DNA of 36,502 nucleotides from the NCBI GenBank assembly GCA_024220525.1, contig JAMYWO010000356.1, positions 1 to 36,502 on the forward strand, read 5' to 3'. The notes under the pieces were generated by a model, which saw only the letters and a list, made by a program, of their open reading frames with translations, made no database searches and had not been told where the DNA came from. The stretch comes from Cochliopodium minus. Its lineage: Eukaryota > Discosea > Himatismenida > Cochliopodiidae. Both the position numbers and the translations under genes were made by a program. Shown here one piece after another: positions 21,401 to 34,000 of the stretch (position 1 is the stretch's first letter; each line of letters opens with the position of its first letter).

Positions 21401-24400
21401 GGTTGGTGGGTAAACATCGATAATATATGTGTATTTTCAGTTATTAAGGACGCAGCAACGTGTTCTGCTATGGGTTTAACGTAAAATTTTTTGTTTTTTC
21501 ATTTGAAATTTAATCTTTTTCAAGTGGTGAAACTTGTGCTGGTCTTACAAATGAACAATGTGTTAAATGTACTTCTTATAACACTACTGTTTGCCCGCTT
21601 AAGGGAATGAATGCTCTCTAGTTAATTTTTTTTATTTTTTATTGATTTGTTAATTTTTTTTAATCTAATCAAATAGTTGTGGAGTTTGGTCGAACGGAGA
21701 CGTACCCACTACTTTACCGAAAGATCAGTGTGAAGAAAAGGGGTACTGTTTTCCGATGCAGTACTTTCCTGGGTGCTTCTATTCAACTGATGTAATATTA
21801 TTTTCATTTTTTTTTTTTCACTTTTTTTGGGTAATTATTTACAACTTTTTTTTATAGTTTATAACAAGTAACAATAATTGTCCTTTGTGTTTTTGGGGTG
21901 GAAGAACTAGCATTAACTCTAACCCTCAAAACAATTTCAGAAATGAATACGCAGATAGTTTGGTCCAAATGTTTGAAGAGCCACACACATCACGCAAGAG
22001 AGCAGAAGTCAATATCTTTGCACCTACTTTTATAAACCTCTTGGATCGTTGGAGCGCCATTTTTGGTTGCAGTTATCACAGTGTGACCGAGTCTCAGTGT
22101 GCTGAAGCTGGTGGACAATGGCTCAACAGATTATATACAAAACAGGATTGTGAGGCTTTGAAGGCTTGTAAAGAGCCAACTTCACACGTATGTTTCCATC
22201 ATTTTTTTATATTATTTATAATTTTTAAAACTTTTTTTTATAGTATTGTCAGTACCAAGTAGACGGGACTTTACTAAGTAAAAACAAAATTTTTTATTCT
22301 TATTTTTTTTATAACATTTCTGAAGATATTCTCTTTCTTTTTATAACTTTGTGATTTACGTATTTTTTATTTTTTCTTTAGCTATGGATTATGTCACAAA
22401 CAAATCTTATGAAGAATGCCAAAATTGTGGTGGATCTTGGGAGCCCGTCTATCAATGGAGAGCAGCTCAATACGTTCCGGTGACAAAGTTCACAACAAGA
22501 TGGAAAACTGTTGCATGGGAGCCTTCCAACAAGTTTGTTCCGGTCATTTCTAAACAGTCCCTCATCAACCAGATTGTACAGCTTATTTATATTCAACCAG
22601 GTACTGAAGTTGCAACCAACATTTTATGCCAAACAACTCCTATTTTAGAAACTTTAAAGTTGATTACTTGTGACTGTTTGAGTGGTTACAGGTAAATAAT
22701 CATTTTTTATCATTTTGTTAATGGAAACCCATGAACATTTATTATTACGCAGAGAAATAAATGAATATTTATTTTTTAATTTGCAATCAAAATTATTTTA
22801 TATTCTTCGCATTCTAATGAGAATTATTTGGCCGAATGTTTATAACTATTTTATACTTAACAAATTTTTTTTTTTTGTCTTAATTTTCATTTTAATTAAA
22901 AATCGATTAATTTTGTAAATATATTTTTTAATAGTTCACTTGACATTTGCAAGAGTACAAGTTTTGTTTCATACCAAATTGGTAGCGAACTTTTTTGCTA
23001 TGGTAACGAAAAGAATGTGAGAGTAGGATCCATAAATTTGGGAATCTATTCAAACTCTGTGCCTGTATCCATGTATTGTATTAACATGCAGCTCTTTTCT
23101 CATGGTGTTTCCCAATTCCAAAATCACGACATTGTATCCTCTTCTGCTCTCTTGGCTTCTCTTACATTTAAAAACAATCCATATGCTGTAATTAAAAATA
23201 AACATAGTTATGTTGGTAAAGAGCATTTTTTAAATTTCAAATCTTTTTTTATTTCAAATTTTATTTTTTATTTTATTATTTTTCAAAATTTTTATTTAAA
23301 CTTTATTTTTTATTTAAACTTTATTTTTTATTTTTTATTCTTCATTCTTTATTTCAAATTTTTTATTTTTATTAGTTGGTCAATTATTGGCTGATGGTAT
23401 TGGTATTAATATAACCAAATCTACACTCGTGGGTAGTTCCGCTAGCCCGAACACAAGATCAACCACAGCCAGCAACAACACCTTTTTGCTTTGCATGGAT
23501 CAGAGAAAGGATGTAGAGTATGCTGTCAATGATTTCCCATTGTTGGACTTTGCTTCTACAATAGATTACAAAACTTGGTAACATTTCCCTTATTTATTTA
23601 AAAATCATTAAAAATTTCTTATTATTTCAAAAATTATTATTATTTCCATTTATTAATAATAAATATTAGAAAATATAATTTTATTTTTTGTTTATTATTT
23701 TTGAAACCATCCTTAATTTTTTTTTCAGGACACCATTAAAACTCAACGTAACAAACTTAAATGGACAATATTGTGGGCTCGTTTCGACCTCTACCAACCT
23801 GATTTTCCCTGTGGCTCTCTCTAAAGATTGGGAGACAAGGAACTCCATTTTTGCTAACAACAAGGACGTGCAGAACGTTCTTTACTTTTTAGCGGTGTTC
23901 ATGTTTCTTTTGTTCGGAGGAAGTTTTTTTTTCTTTTGGTTCCATTATTACATCAACCCTCATTTCTCCTTGGCCAAAGTTTCCCTCATTTTGATCGCTG
24001 CATATTCCGGGTTACGTGGTGTTTACTTTTTGCTTTTCGCTCTTGACAAACTTAATGGGATCTCCAACAACAATCCTGCAGGTTAAAACTTTTTTGTTTT
24101 ACATTTTCATGTTTCATTTTTTAAAAAAAGGATTCTTGTTTGGCTGAGCTCCCATATTATTTATTTTTATCAATTTTATCATTTTGATCATCTTTTGGGT
24201 AAATTTTTAATTTTATTTAAAACAAATCAAAGCTTTCAATTTGAAATTTTTTTCAAAATTATTTAGTCTAAAATATCGAAAACAACTGCCAGAAACTTTA
24301 CCAAAAATGTTTGTTCCTACTTTGACTTTATTATTGCTTTTGTATGCATTCTTTGCTGCTGTATAGTAGCAGCAGTGGTCAAAGGACAAAGTAAATATTT

Positions 24401-24966
24401 CAATCTTTTTTAGTTTTTTAGTTTTATTTTTAAAAGGTGCCACTGTATTGAATAAGGTCTACAAGTCCATTGTCGCAGCTATTGCTTTCATAATTATTAT
24501 CTTCGTTGGATCTACGGAGGCTACGTCATCAGGGTGAGTTACAGAGGAATGAAGTTGAAGAAGAGGACTACTTCGACATTTTGTTCAAACCACTGTAGTC
24601 CTTATCATTTCTTCTTTGGCCCTTTTGTTCCAGATCATCTACCTATTGTATGTAATCTTTGCAAAGACTCGTCTGGTATTTTTTTAGAATTTTTTAATTT
24701 TAAAAATTAAATTTGGTCATTTTAAATTATTTACATTTTTAATAAATTTTTAGTTGGTTTTTCTGTTGCTGTCTATTTCTTGGTTGAGGCTGTTCCGCAT
24801 TTTGTCTCTTCTTGTTGTTTTTCCGATCAAAACCGAAGCCAAACTCAGCAGAACCATGTCCAGAAAATCTGGCAAATCCAATGCTTCCCATAAAAATGAA
24901 AAAGAATTTGAAAAGGAATCTGTTGAAATCGACAAGTTATCTCCAAAAAAGAAATTTATTAATTAA
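18421..24966 (+). CDS. Large cysteine-rich ectodomain protein ending in about seven membrane segments
   Basis: Long gene of about two dozen exons. The first exon at 18421 encodes a signal peptide (MINIKIVILVILFLNIFP). Its donor (GGTAATTT) does not match the phase of the next exon at 18646, so a small exon or another donor is missing from my model. The ectodomain (about 18646-23860) has dozens of Cys and many N-linked sequons. It carries repeats of the form Cys...GGxW...Cys, such as CAEAGGQWLNRLYTKQDC, CQNCGGSWEP, GGGAWVYGKKWIET and CKLKQGWWVNIDNIC. The 3' exons encode membrane segments: VLYFLAVFMFLLFGGSFFFF, LILIAAYSGLRGVYFLLFAL, LFIFINFIILIIFW, FIIAFVCILCCCIVAAVV, IVAAIAFIIIIFVG, VLIISSLALLFQIIYLLYV and LVFLLLSISWLRLF. 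A basic/serine tail ends KLSPKKKFIN. Likely a cell-surface adhesion-type receptor. No known ectodomain family is recognised. The frame of the last membrane segment is open to doubt because another frame there is also hydrophobic. Confidence 0.7.
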
Positions 24967-25256
24967 TAAAATGTATTTGATAAAAATAAAATAAAAAATA
25001 AATAAAATTTTTAACTGTTTAAGATTGAACAAATAAGAATCTTTCAGAAATTAAAAAGAGGTTTGTAATTAAGATTTGAAATTAATGATTGTGAAATCTT
25101 TAAACCTATTTTGTAGAACACATCTTTTTGAGATCATTGAATTTATCTTTCGGATCAAGCTCCATTAACTTTCCTTATAACAATCCGTTCAGAAGATTGA
25201 TATCAATTGAAGTTTAATGGATTTCTTTTCGAAAAAGAAAAAAAAAAAATTAAAGA
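24967..25256. other. Intergenic region before the first RCC1 gene
   Basis: 290 A/T-rich bases between two co-directional genes. It would hold the 3' end of the 7TM gene (AATAAA-like strings at 24966-25005) and the promoter of the RCC1 gene, with an A-tract just before its ATG. I see no reading frame or RNA gene. A slightly GC-richer patch at about 25120-25210 has no recognisable content. Confidence 0.4.
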
Positions 25257-26853
25257 ATGGAATATTATTCTAGCAGTTCCCAAGGATACCATAGTTTCTT
25301 TTATGATGGTAAATTTAAATTAAAAACAAAAAACGTATCTATTTATAAAGGATTTATCTATTAGTTCAAAGAAACCTTTTTGATTGTTTCATAAAATTTT
25401 ATCTTATTCAAATATAGAAAAGGAAAAGATTGTTTATGGATGTGGAAATAATAGTAGTGGTAAAGATTTGAAAATATATTTAATTTAAATATAAACTCAT
25501 TATTCCATCAAATGCAACAGGACAATTGGGAGATGGAACAACAGTAAATAGATCAACTGTGGTAGAAATAATGAGGGGAAAGGAGGTTGTCTCGATAAGT
25601 TGTGGGTTCAATTTTACTCTCATCTATTGTTGGAACGGAGACTTATATGGAATGGGGCTTACTCAAAGTTTATATCCGGAAAAAGAATTTAAAGAATATT
25701 CCCTTACTTTAATCCCTACACTACTCTGCAATGACCCTGAAATAAAATCTATTTGTTGTGGATATAATTATTCTGTCATTTTGAAGAAAGATGGAAAGGT
25801 TTTGAGAAATTTTACTGAAGAAATTGAAACAAACATAAAAATGATCTCTTCTGGTAAATAAAATTTTTTTTTTTTTTTTTGAGAATCATCTATTTTTTAT
25901 TTAAGAAGATTTTATATTTTTATTTCCAAATTTTTATGTTAGGATATAACTTTTTTGTGATGTATTCAAACGATGGGAAAATTTATGGTTATGGAAGCAA
26001 TGACTATTACCAACTTGGGGAATCAGATTGTGTTTCTAATAAGTCTGTTTTTTTGTTTGAAATACCAGATGTGAGAATGATGGAATGTGGTGCTTATTTT
26101 ACTTTGGTTTACAAGGAAAATGGTGATTTGTTAAGTTGGGGAGATCTTAGTAAGAAATTTTCAATCCATTTAAAACTAAACATAATTTTTTTTTTTTTTT
26201 TCATTAGGTTACGCTCAACTTTTACAAATATCCAAAAAAGGTGAACAAACTTTGATTACCAACAACAAAAATATCAAACAAATAAGTTGCGGTTATTATT
26301 TGTGCTCATATTTGACTCATCAGGACGAATTGTTTCTTCTTGGTTATTTAGATAAAGTAAATATTTTAAAAAATTAAATTTAAAATTTATTTGTTTTTTC
26401 GTTAGAAAGGTGAATTTGGCCCTTATAAACTTGATACAAATAATGAAAAAATAAAATATTCTATTGCGTTTGGACAAAGTTATATGTATTACACTGAAAA
26501 AGGAGATGTTTATTCTTTTGGTCAAAACAAGTAAATGAGAAAATTTTTGAAACATCTTTTTTAACTTTTAATTTTCATTTTTGAACCATTTTAGTAATGG
26601 ACAATTAGGTATTGGTAATAAATTTGAACATGAGTCTTCTCCTCAAAAATCTTTTAACAATGCAAATCTCTCCGTTATTAATTCAAGAACTACCAACCTT
26701 TATCCTTTGTGGACTCCTGAAAGACATTCCTTCTTTCCATCTTTTTTCAAAACTCAAGTTTCAACGTTTGTGAAATGTTTAAAGTGTAAACAGGTTTTTT
26801 GGAAAGTTAGAGTTCCTAAATTCGTTTTGTTTGAGATTATCAAGTTTTCTTGA
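25257..26853 (+). CDS. RCC1-repeat (beta-propeller) protein with conserved PKFV-type C-terminal tail
   Basis: Multi-exon gene starting MEYYSSSSQGYHSFFYD. It encodes a string of RCC1-like repeats, the units of a seven-bladed propeller: YGCGNNSSGQLGDGT, VVSISCGFNFTLIY, IKSICCGYNYSVIL, IYGYGSNDYYQLGES, VRMMECGAYFTLVY, IKQISCGYYLCSYL, VYSFGQN|NGQLGIGN. The last exon (about 26595-26853) leaves the propeller. It encodes a 'W-T-P-x-x-H-x-x-F-P' stretch (PLWTPERHSFFPSFFKTQV), a helical segment VSTFVKCLKCKQVF and the end KVRVPKFVLFEIIKFS with a TGA stop. This tail resembles that of the Ras-like protein at 11020. RCC1 repeats serve as Ran/Rho exchange factors or as general binding platforms; no catalytic assignment is possible. 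It stands head to tail with the larger RCC1-ROCO gene, which suggests that the two share an origin. Confidence 0.8.
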
Positions 26854-27096
26854 CACCTTTAATTTAACAAAATCACATCAATCAAGAATGATAATTTTAT
26901 TTTTAATAAATTTATATCTTACGAATTGCCACTTTTTTTTGAATAATGAATAGAATGATTATATTGACAATATATCTGCAATATTTCTAATTCTCTCAGA
27001 TTGATACAGAATAATCCATCATAAAATAAAAAAACTTTTTATAAAAAGAAAGAAACAAAAAAAGATTTTTATTTTATGAAAATATAAAAAAAAAAT

Positions 27097-30000
27097 ATGA
27101 GCTATAATTGCTTTTCTCATCACAATTTGTTAATCAATAGTATTTTTTTTTTTTTTTTTACTCTAATATTTATTAAATTTTCATCATTTTCATAAATCAG
27201 ATGAAAACAAGCCATTTTCATTCGGATTAAATTCATCAGGGCAATTAGGATTAGGAGATCTCATCAATAGAAATATTCCTACAGAAATAAAACATGAATT
27301 CATGGATATAAAGTATATGGCAACTTCATTGGAAAATTCTTACATTCTACAAAGTAAATAATCAATCACTGTATAATTTAATTTTAACATCAATATTTAT
27401 TAATCAGAGAATGGAGATTTGTATGGATGTGGTAATTGAATTTTTATCGTTTCCCCTTTAAAATTATAAAATATATAATTTAGGATCAAACAAATATGGG
27501 CAATTGACAAATGAGAATAAAGATAAATACACTGAATTCATTTTCATAACGGGGAATGTACAAAGGATATCTGCATCCAACAATTTCTTTCTCGTTCAAA
27601 AAGATCAGGGAAACATATATTTGATAGGGAAGGGACTAGAGCATATAAGGGAGAATGATATAAACCTTGATAATCTAATGAAAGAAAGAGAAATAGAATC
27701 TTCCGAGCGAGAATACCAAAAAGAAAGGAATGATGTAAATATGGAAGAAATAATAATAAAAGGAATTGATAAGAAGGATATAGTTTCTTTTTCTTGTGGA
27801 TATGATCATGCTTTATTCCTAAGCAGTATTTATCAATTTTTTTTTAAAGTTCTTTTTTTAAATCAAATTCTTTTTCATAAAAGAAATTGGACAAATTTGG
27901 TCATTGGGATTCAATAATTATGGTCAATGTGGGGTTGGTCATAAAACCAAATGTATTTTCGAGCCTCGCCAACTTTCTTCTTTGGGAAAAATCGATTTTG
28001 TTTGTTGTGGATACAACTACTCTGTTCTTGTGAATGGTAAAGCAATATTCATTTAATACAACAGATTAATTTAATAAAAAAAGTTCAGTAAAAAAATGAA
28101 TTGATTTCAAAAAATATTAATATTGTTTTTTTTCAAGACAAAAATGAACTTTTTTGCTTCGGAGAAAATTCGGAGGGACAATTAGGGATAGGAAATTATG
28201 AGAGAAAGGTTTTTGAAATGAAAAAAGCGGAGGGGTTAGAAAATTTGGGAAAAATTCAAAGTATAAACTGTTCTTGGGACACCACCATCATTTCTGACGG
28301 ATCCAACTTTTATTTCGCGGGGAATAATAAGTATGGGAGCTTTTCTATGTACAATAACGAAGAGGATGGTGGACATTCTATGTTTAGGAAATCAAATTTA
28401 AGAAATATTAAACATGCATTTGGTGGAGCAAATTTTACACTTTTTGTTGATGGTAATTTTTTTATTTTCTTTTATTTTATTTTTATCTTTTTATTTTTTT
28501 TTTATCGTTAGGTGACGAGAATTTGTTGTCTTGCGGTTTTAATAAGCATGGAAATCTTGGTTTAAAAGATCACGATCACAAATTCTCTGCTTGTTATTTA
28601 GATTTCAAAGATTTAAAAATGGTTCATGGTAGAGAAAAAAGTTTTGTAAAATTTTTTATTTTTTATTTTATTATTTTTTTATTTTTTTATTTTTTTAATA
28701 AAAGACAAAATCTACTGAAAGTTTTCAAAAGAGTTTGAATTCTTTTACTTCCACCACCATAAAAGAAAAAGAATTCTCCTTTCATAACAAAGAAATAATA
28801 GACTTTGAGAAACTGGATAACAATCTTAAAGTGGAAAAAAAAAACATTCCTGTGCCTCAAAAAGTTTTTATTCATCAACAATACCCAACTATGATGAGAT
28901 TTATTTTAGGTTATTTTTTATTTTTTATTTTTTTATTTTTTATTTTTTATTTTTATTTAGTTGGAGATGAAAAAGGAAAGGAAATTTTCAACAACAGATG
29001 CTACGAATCCTTTGAATACAAAACTCTCCAAAAAAATTTTTCTAACAAAGACATTTATATGGGTAGTGTTGTTGACGTGAATAAAATTTCTCTTTCTTTC
29101 TGGAACTACAACGAAAAAAATTTGTTCATGAACAAGTAAAATAAATTTTAATTTTTATTTAAAGAAAATAATTATTTTTTTAAATTAATTAGGAATTATT
29201 CGGATCATTGTAATATATTTTTTTATTTTTTTATTTTTATTTTTATTTTATTTTTGAATTTTTATTTTAAATAAAGTAAATGTCTGTTTGCTCTTCTTTG
29301 ATTTCAATTCCAGTAAACTTGATCTCAGGATTCTTTTTGACAAATGGTTCAACTTACTCGAGGTTTCTGCAAAGAGTTCAGTTGTATATTTGGTTGGATT
29401 TAATGGAGAAAAACTCTATGAAATAGAGAAGAGTAAAAGATTTTTTTTTTATTTTTTATTTTTTGTTTTTTTTAAATTTTTTATTTCAAATTTTTTATTA
29501 TTCATTTAATTTTATTCTATTTTTTTTGAATATTAATTTTTATAGTTGCAAACAATATCAATACGTCCATAAATCTTCATTATAATGTCAAAACAAATCT
29601 ACCCACCATCTTTGGTTTTTCCTCCCAAAACGTAAAAAGTAAAACCCAAGAACTTTTGACAAAGCTTATTTATGGAAGTTGCGATTTTTCAAAGAACAAT
29701 CCTTCCAAAAAACTCACAATTCTTCAAGATTCCATCGAACATCGTAGTCTTCTAAACAATTTGGACATTCTCCAAAAAGTGAGCACTTGCATTTCTATTA
29801 GCGAGCTCAAAATTCACTTTTCTAATTTCGACATTAAACATCTGAGAGATCTTCATAACTTTGGCTTTATCACTTATTTCTTTGATGAAAAAGATTCTCA
29901 AGAATATCTCATTCTCAATAATAGATGGTTAAATAATGGTTAAATTTTTTTCCTTTTCTTTTCTTATTTTTTTGAAGAATAATTTTTATAATTTTTGAAA

Positions 30001-31059
30001 TTTAGTTGTGGGAATTTTAAATGGTAAATATTTTTATTTTAAAAATTAAAAATTTACTTTTTTAATTTTTTATAAAAAAAATAGCAAAAGAAGAAATCTT
30101 TTTATCAAAGTTTCAACCATTCAAGCAAAAATTAGGAATCAAAGAAGAAAAGAAAGATATTTTGGAAATTTACAACATCCTCACCGAATTCGACCTTGAC
30201 TTGATAAAGAACAATGATAAAGAAAACATTAAAAAGTACTTCAGGAACAAAAAACAAGACAAAGCAGACATTAACCTTCTCCAAACACTCTACACCATTC
30301 ACCAAAAGCAATACGAAAACATAGCGGATGTTTTTTTTCCTCATAAACTTTACCAAAAGATGAATTCAAATGAAAAAAGCTTTGTGAAAAGCATTTTGAG
30401 AAGATTTGAACTCATTTATGACTTTGAGACTGTTTACTCTTCTAGTTTGATGATTGTGAACAAGTTTTACATTTCTCCATACCTCTTTCCTAAAGTGAAG
30501 GACAAATCTGTGGACAATTACCTCCTTTCTTTTGGGAAGATGAAATATCACTTGACTTTCCGCTTCTCTTTTACGAAGTTTCCAAGATTTGGCCCTCTTT
30601 TCAACTCATTTATGGTTATTCTTGCTAATAATCTGAGAAATCATCTTCAATGTATTGATTATTTCTTCAAAATTAATGGTATTTCAATTATTTTTTTTAT
30701 TTATTTAAACTTATCTTTATTTTAATTGATTTTTTTTTTTTTATCATTATTTTTTTCTTATCTTTATTTTTTTTATTTTTATTTTTTACAATAAGAATGC
30801 ACCTTGTTTTTTGATGTAAGTGGAATCAAGACTGTGTTAGAAATTCCTCCTCCAAAGAATGATTACTTAATTGTAACAGTAAAAACAAACGGGAACGTAC
30901 AGGTAGTAACTAAACAAATTGAATTCTCCATCAATTCTTTTCTCCAAAAATTGATCCACTTGAAGCCCAAACTCAAATTTGTAGATTCAAGAGACTCTGA
31001 ATTCTTAAGACAATATAATTTTGTTATTGAACAAAAAGAAATTCATGAATTTGTGATTA

Positions 31060-31090
<31 letters not shown>

Positions 31091-34000
31091 TTTATTTTTA
31101 TTTTTATTTTTATTTTTATTTTTTTCATTTTATTTATAAAATTTTTATTTTTATTTTTATTGTTAAGTTGATTTTTTATTTTTTATTTTTATTATTTTTT
31201 TAGGACAAAGGGAAGATAGATTGTTTCACTTGTGGCCTCAAAAATTCTTACACTTCTGATTCTTGTTTTTCATGCAAAAATTCCCTTTTAGTTGAAAATA
31301 CAATCAAAATCACCAACGTAATATTTTTTTTGATTTTTTTATTTTTTTTTTTAAAAAATATTTTTTTATTTTTATTTCCTTAGATCATCAAAACGAATGG
31401 AAATGAAATTTTTTATGAAGGAAAATTAACGAATAGTGATGTGAAAATTATGGTTGTTGAAAGAATTTCTTCTGAGAAAAATTTTGTAGAGAAATGGGAC
31501 AACGAGATCACAATCCTCCAAAAAATAATGAAGGAAATTCCAAAATTTCTAACTCAAAAGCTTTTTGATGTTCTTGATGAAAAAAACAGAAAAATTTTGA
31601 ACAAATTTGCTGTTTTTGAACTTTTTGAAAAAGAAAAAAACATTTTTTATTTCCCTCATTTCATTAAAACCAAATTAAAAGAGGGAGAGGTAGATTTCAT
31701 TAAAATGATGGTTTTGTTGATGTCTGATTTGAACAAGCTTCATCAAAAGAACGTTACTCATGGAGGAATAAAGATGGAGAACGTTTTTTTCGACGATAAA
31801 TGCAATTTTTTCGTTGTTAATTTTAAAAACTCTTCTTTTTATGTTGAAAATCAAAATTATGACTTATTCCATCAAAAGATGATCAAAGATATTGTTGACA
31901 TGTTTGATTTGTTTGAAAAAATGTACGAAAACTGCAAAGGAAAAGATTTCTTTCCTAACTTGTTTGGAGTGATTGAATCTTTGAAAAAAAAAATATCCGC
32001 TAACAAGTTTCATTTCTTGGAATTTTTTCACATACTCGAAGAGTACTCCACAAAGAAACACAATCAACACTTTGATAAATTTTGGAGAAAATTTCTTATA
32101 AAAGAAGAAATTTCACATAAATTTCTCAATGTAAAAAAGATTCTTCAAGATAGCATCTCTCTTAACTACGAGAAAACTAACAAAATCTATTTTGATGCAA
32201 TCCTTTCTGCAGGGATTTTGAGTACCAATAGTTTCCCCCAGAAAATCTTCATTCACAAAGAAAAGAAGGAGGAGAATGTCCTCATTTCCAACCCTTTCCC
32301 TTTTGAAGGGAAAATTTCTTTTGATATTTTGATCAATACAAGTTCTCCAAACGAAATAAGTTTAGGTAAAATTAAAATAAATTTTTATTTATTATTTTTA
32401 ATTTTTTTTTTAATTTTTTTTAATTGTTTTTTTATTTGTTTTCTATTTTGTTAAAGGAATATGTGAATCGACTTTTGGTGACTGGAAAAACTATGAAAAG
32501 AACACAGAACAAGTACTGAGAATACAGGGACAAAAGCCACAAGACTTCAAATACACAGTGATGCAACAAAACAAACTCTACCTCCCCATCAAACCCAACC
32601 AACTCACCTCCATGAAAATCCTAATCGACTTTTACCATCAATACTTGATTATCTTTAAATCTAACAATAACAATAATAATAATAATAACAATATTAACAA
32701 TAATGTAATCAATAACATTATTAACAATAATAATTTTTCTTATGAAAAAATCTGCGAATATTCTTTTAAATATTCTCAAATTAAAAAAGGAAAGTGCAAG
32801 TTTTTTTTATCGATGAATGCTCCTAATGATTATTGCGAAATTTTGGACACCTTTTTTCTTCATAACTACACTCACAAGGTTGACTTGCCTTTTGGTCAAA
32901 CCCCTCTTGACTTTTCTCGGAATCTTCGCAGGGTGGAGAAGATCATAGAAGATGGGAAGTATTCTCACGTTAAAAGCACCAATTCTTATTTTTTGGGGAA
33001 TCTAATGACTGGATCCGAACAAATCTACATGTGTATTTCTGTCAAACAAAAAAATCCCAAAAATCCAATTATTTTTGGTAAAATTTATTTATTATTTTCA
33101 TTATTTTATTTTTTATTTATTTATTATTTATTTATTATTTATTTATTATTTATTTATTATTTATTTATTATTTATTTATTATTTATTTATTATTTTTTAT
33201 TTGTAATTTTTTTTTTATTTATTGTTATTTTATTTATTATTTCTATTAGGAATGTTTAATAACAAAATAACATTTGAGGAAAACAATAAAGATACCATAT
33301 TTTTGTCTTTTGAAGACTTTAAAGACATAAAAAAGAATAAGGAAGAGGAGTTTTACATCGTTTCAAACAAAGACAGTATCACCATAAAAAGAAAAGAAAC
33401 GAAAGAAAGTTTCAACAGAAAAATAGAAAAAGGAAAAGTAAAAAAAAATTATTTTATTTTATTTATTTCATCTTTTAATTTAATTTTTAATTAAAATTTT
33501 TTTTATTTTTTTTTGATTAGGAGATAAATTTCTTTTTTTCATTGTTCGAGAAAGGAGATTATGTGGAAATAAGGGAATTTGAACTCCTTAACTTTGGTTT
33601 AGTAGAAGAGAAAAACGGACTGACTTACAGCCAAATAAACAGGAAAGTGGAATACATTGTGGAAAATCAAATAAAGTGTGTTTACTCTTCGCCTTTGTTA
33701 CCTCTTTATCCAATTAACATTTGCCTTCAAATTTCATTTGTAACAAACAATGTTGGAAAATTTTCATTTGGTAAAAAAATCTTGATTTTGTTTTTATTTT
33801 ATTTTTATTTCCTTTAAAGGATTTTCGAACGACAAGCAAACAAAAAAAATTTTCTTAAACAAGTTAGACAAGTTTAGTATTAAAAATGGAGAAGAAAAGA
33901 CTATTTTCTTGGTTGTTGACTTTAAAAACAACAAAATTTTCATTCTTGACATTGAGAAAAAAGCAGATTTTATTATTGGTATGTGCCCGGAATTAGAAAA

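Noticed and set aside
23740-24966. Alternative frame at the last membrane segment (SVAVYFLVEAVPHFV)
   Set aside because: It is attractive as a helix, but it needs a donor phase that the preceding exon does not offer and ends soon after. The chosen frame continues into a plausible charged tail.
33116-33194. Regular direct repeats as a possible CRISPR-like array
   Set aside because: The 11-bp units have no spacers and lie in a eukaryotic intron; it is a simple minisatellite.
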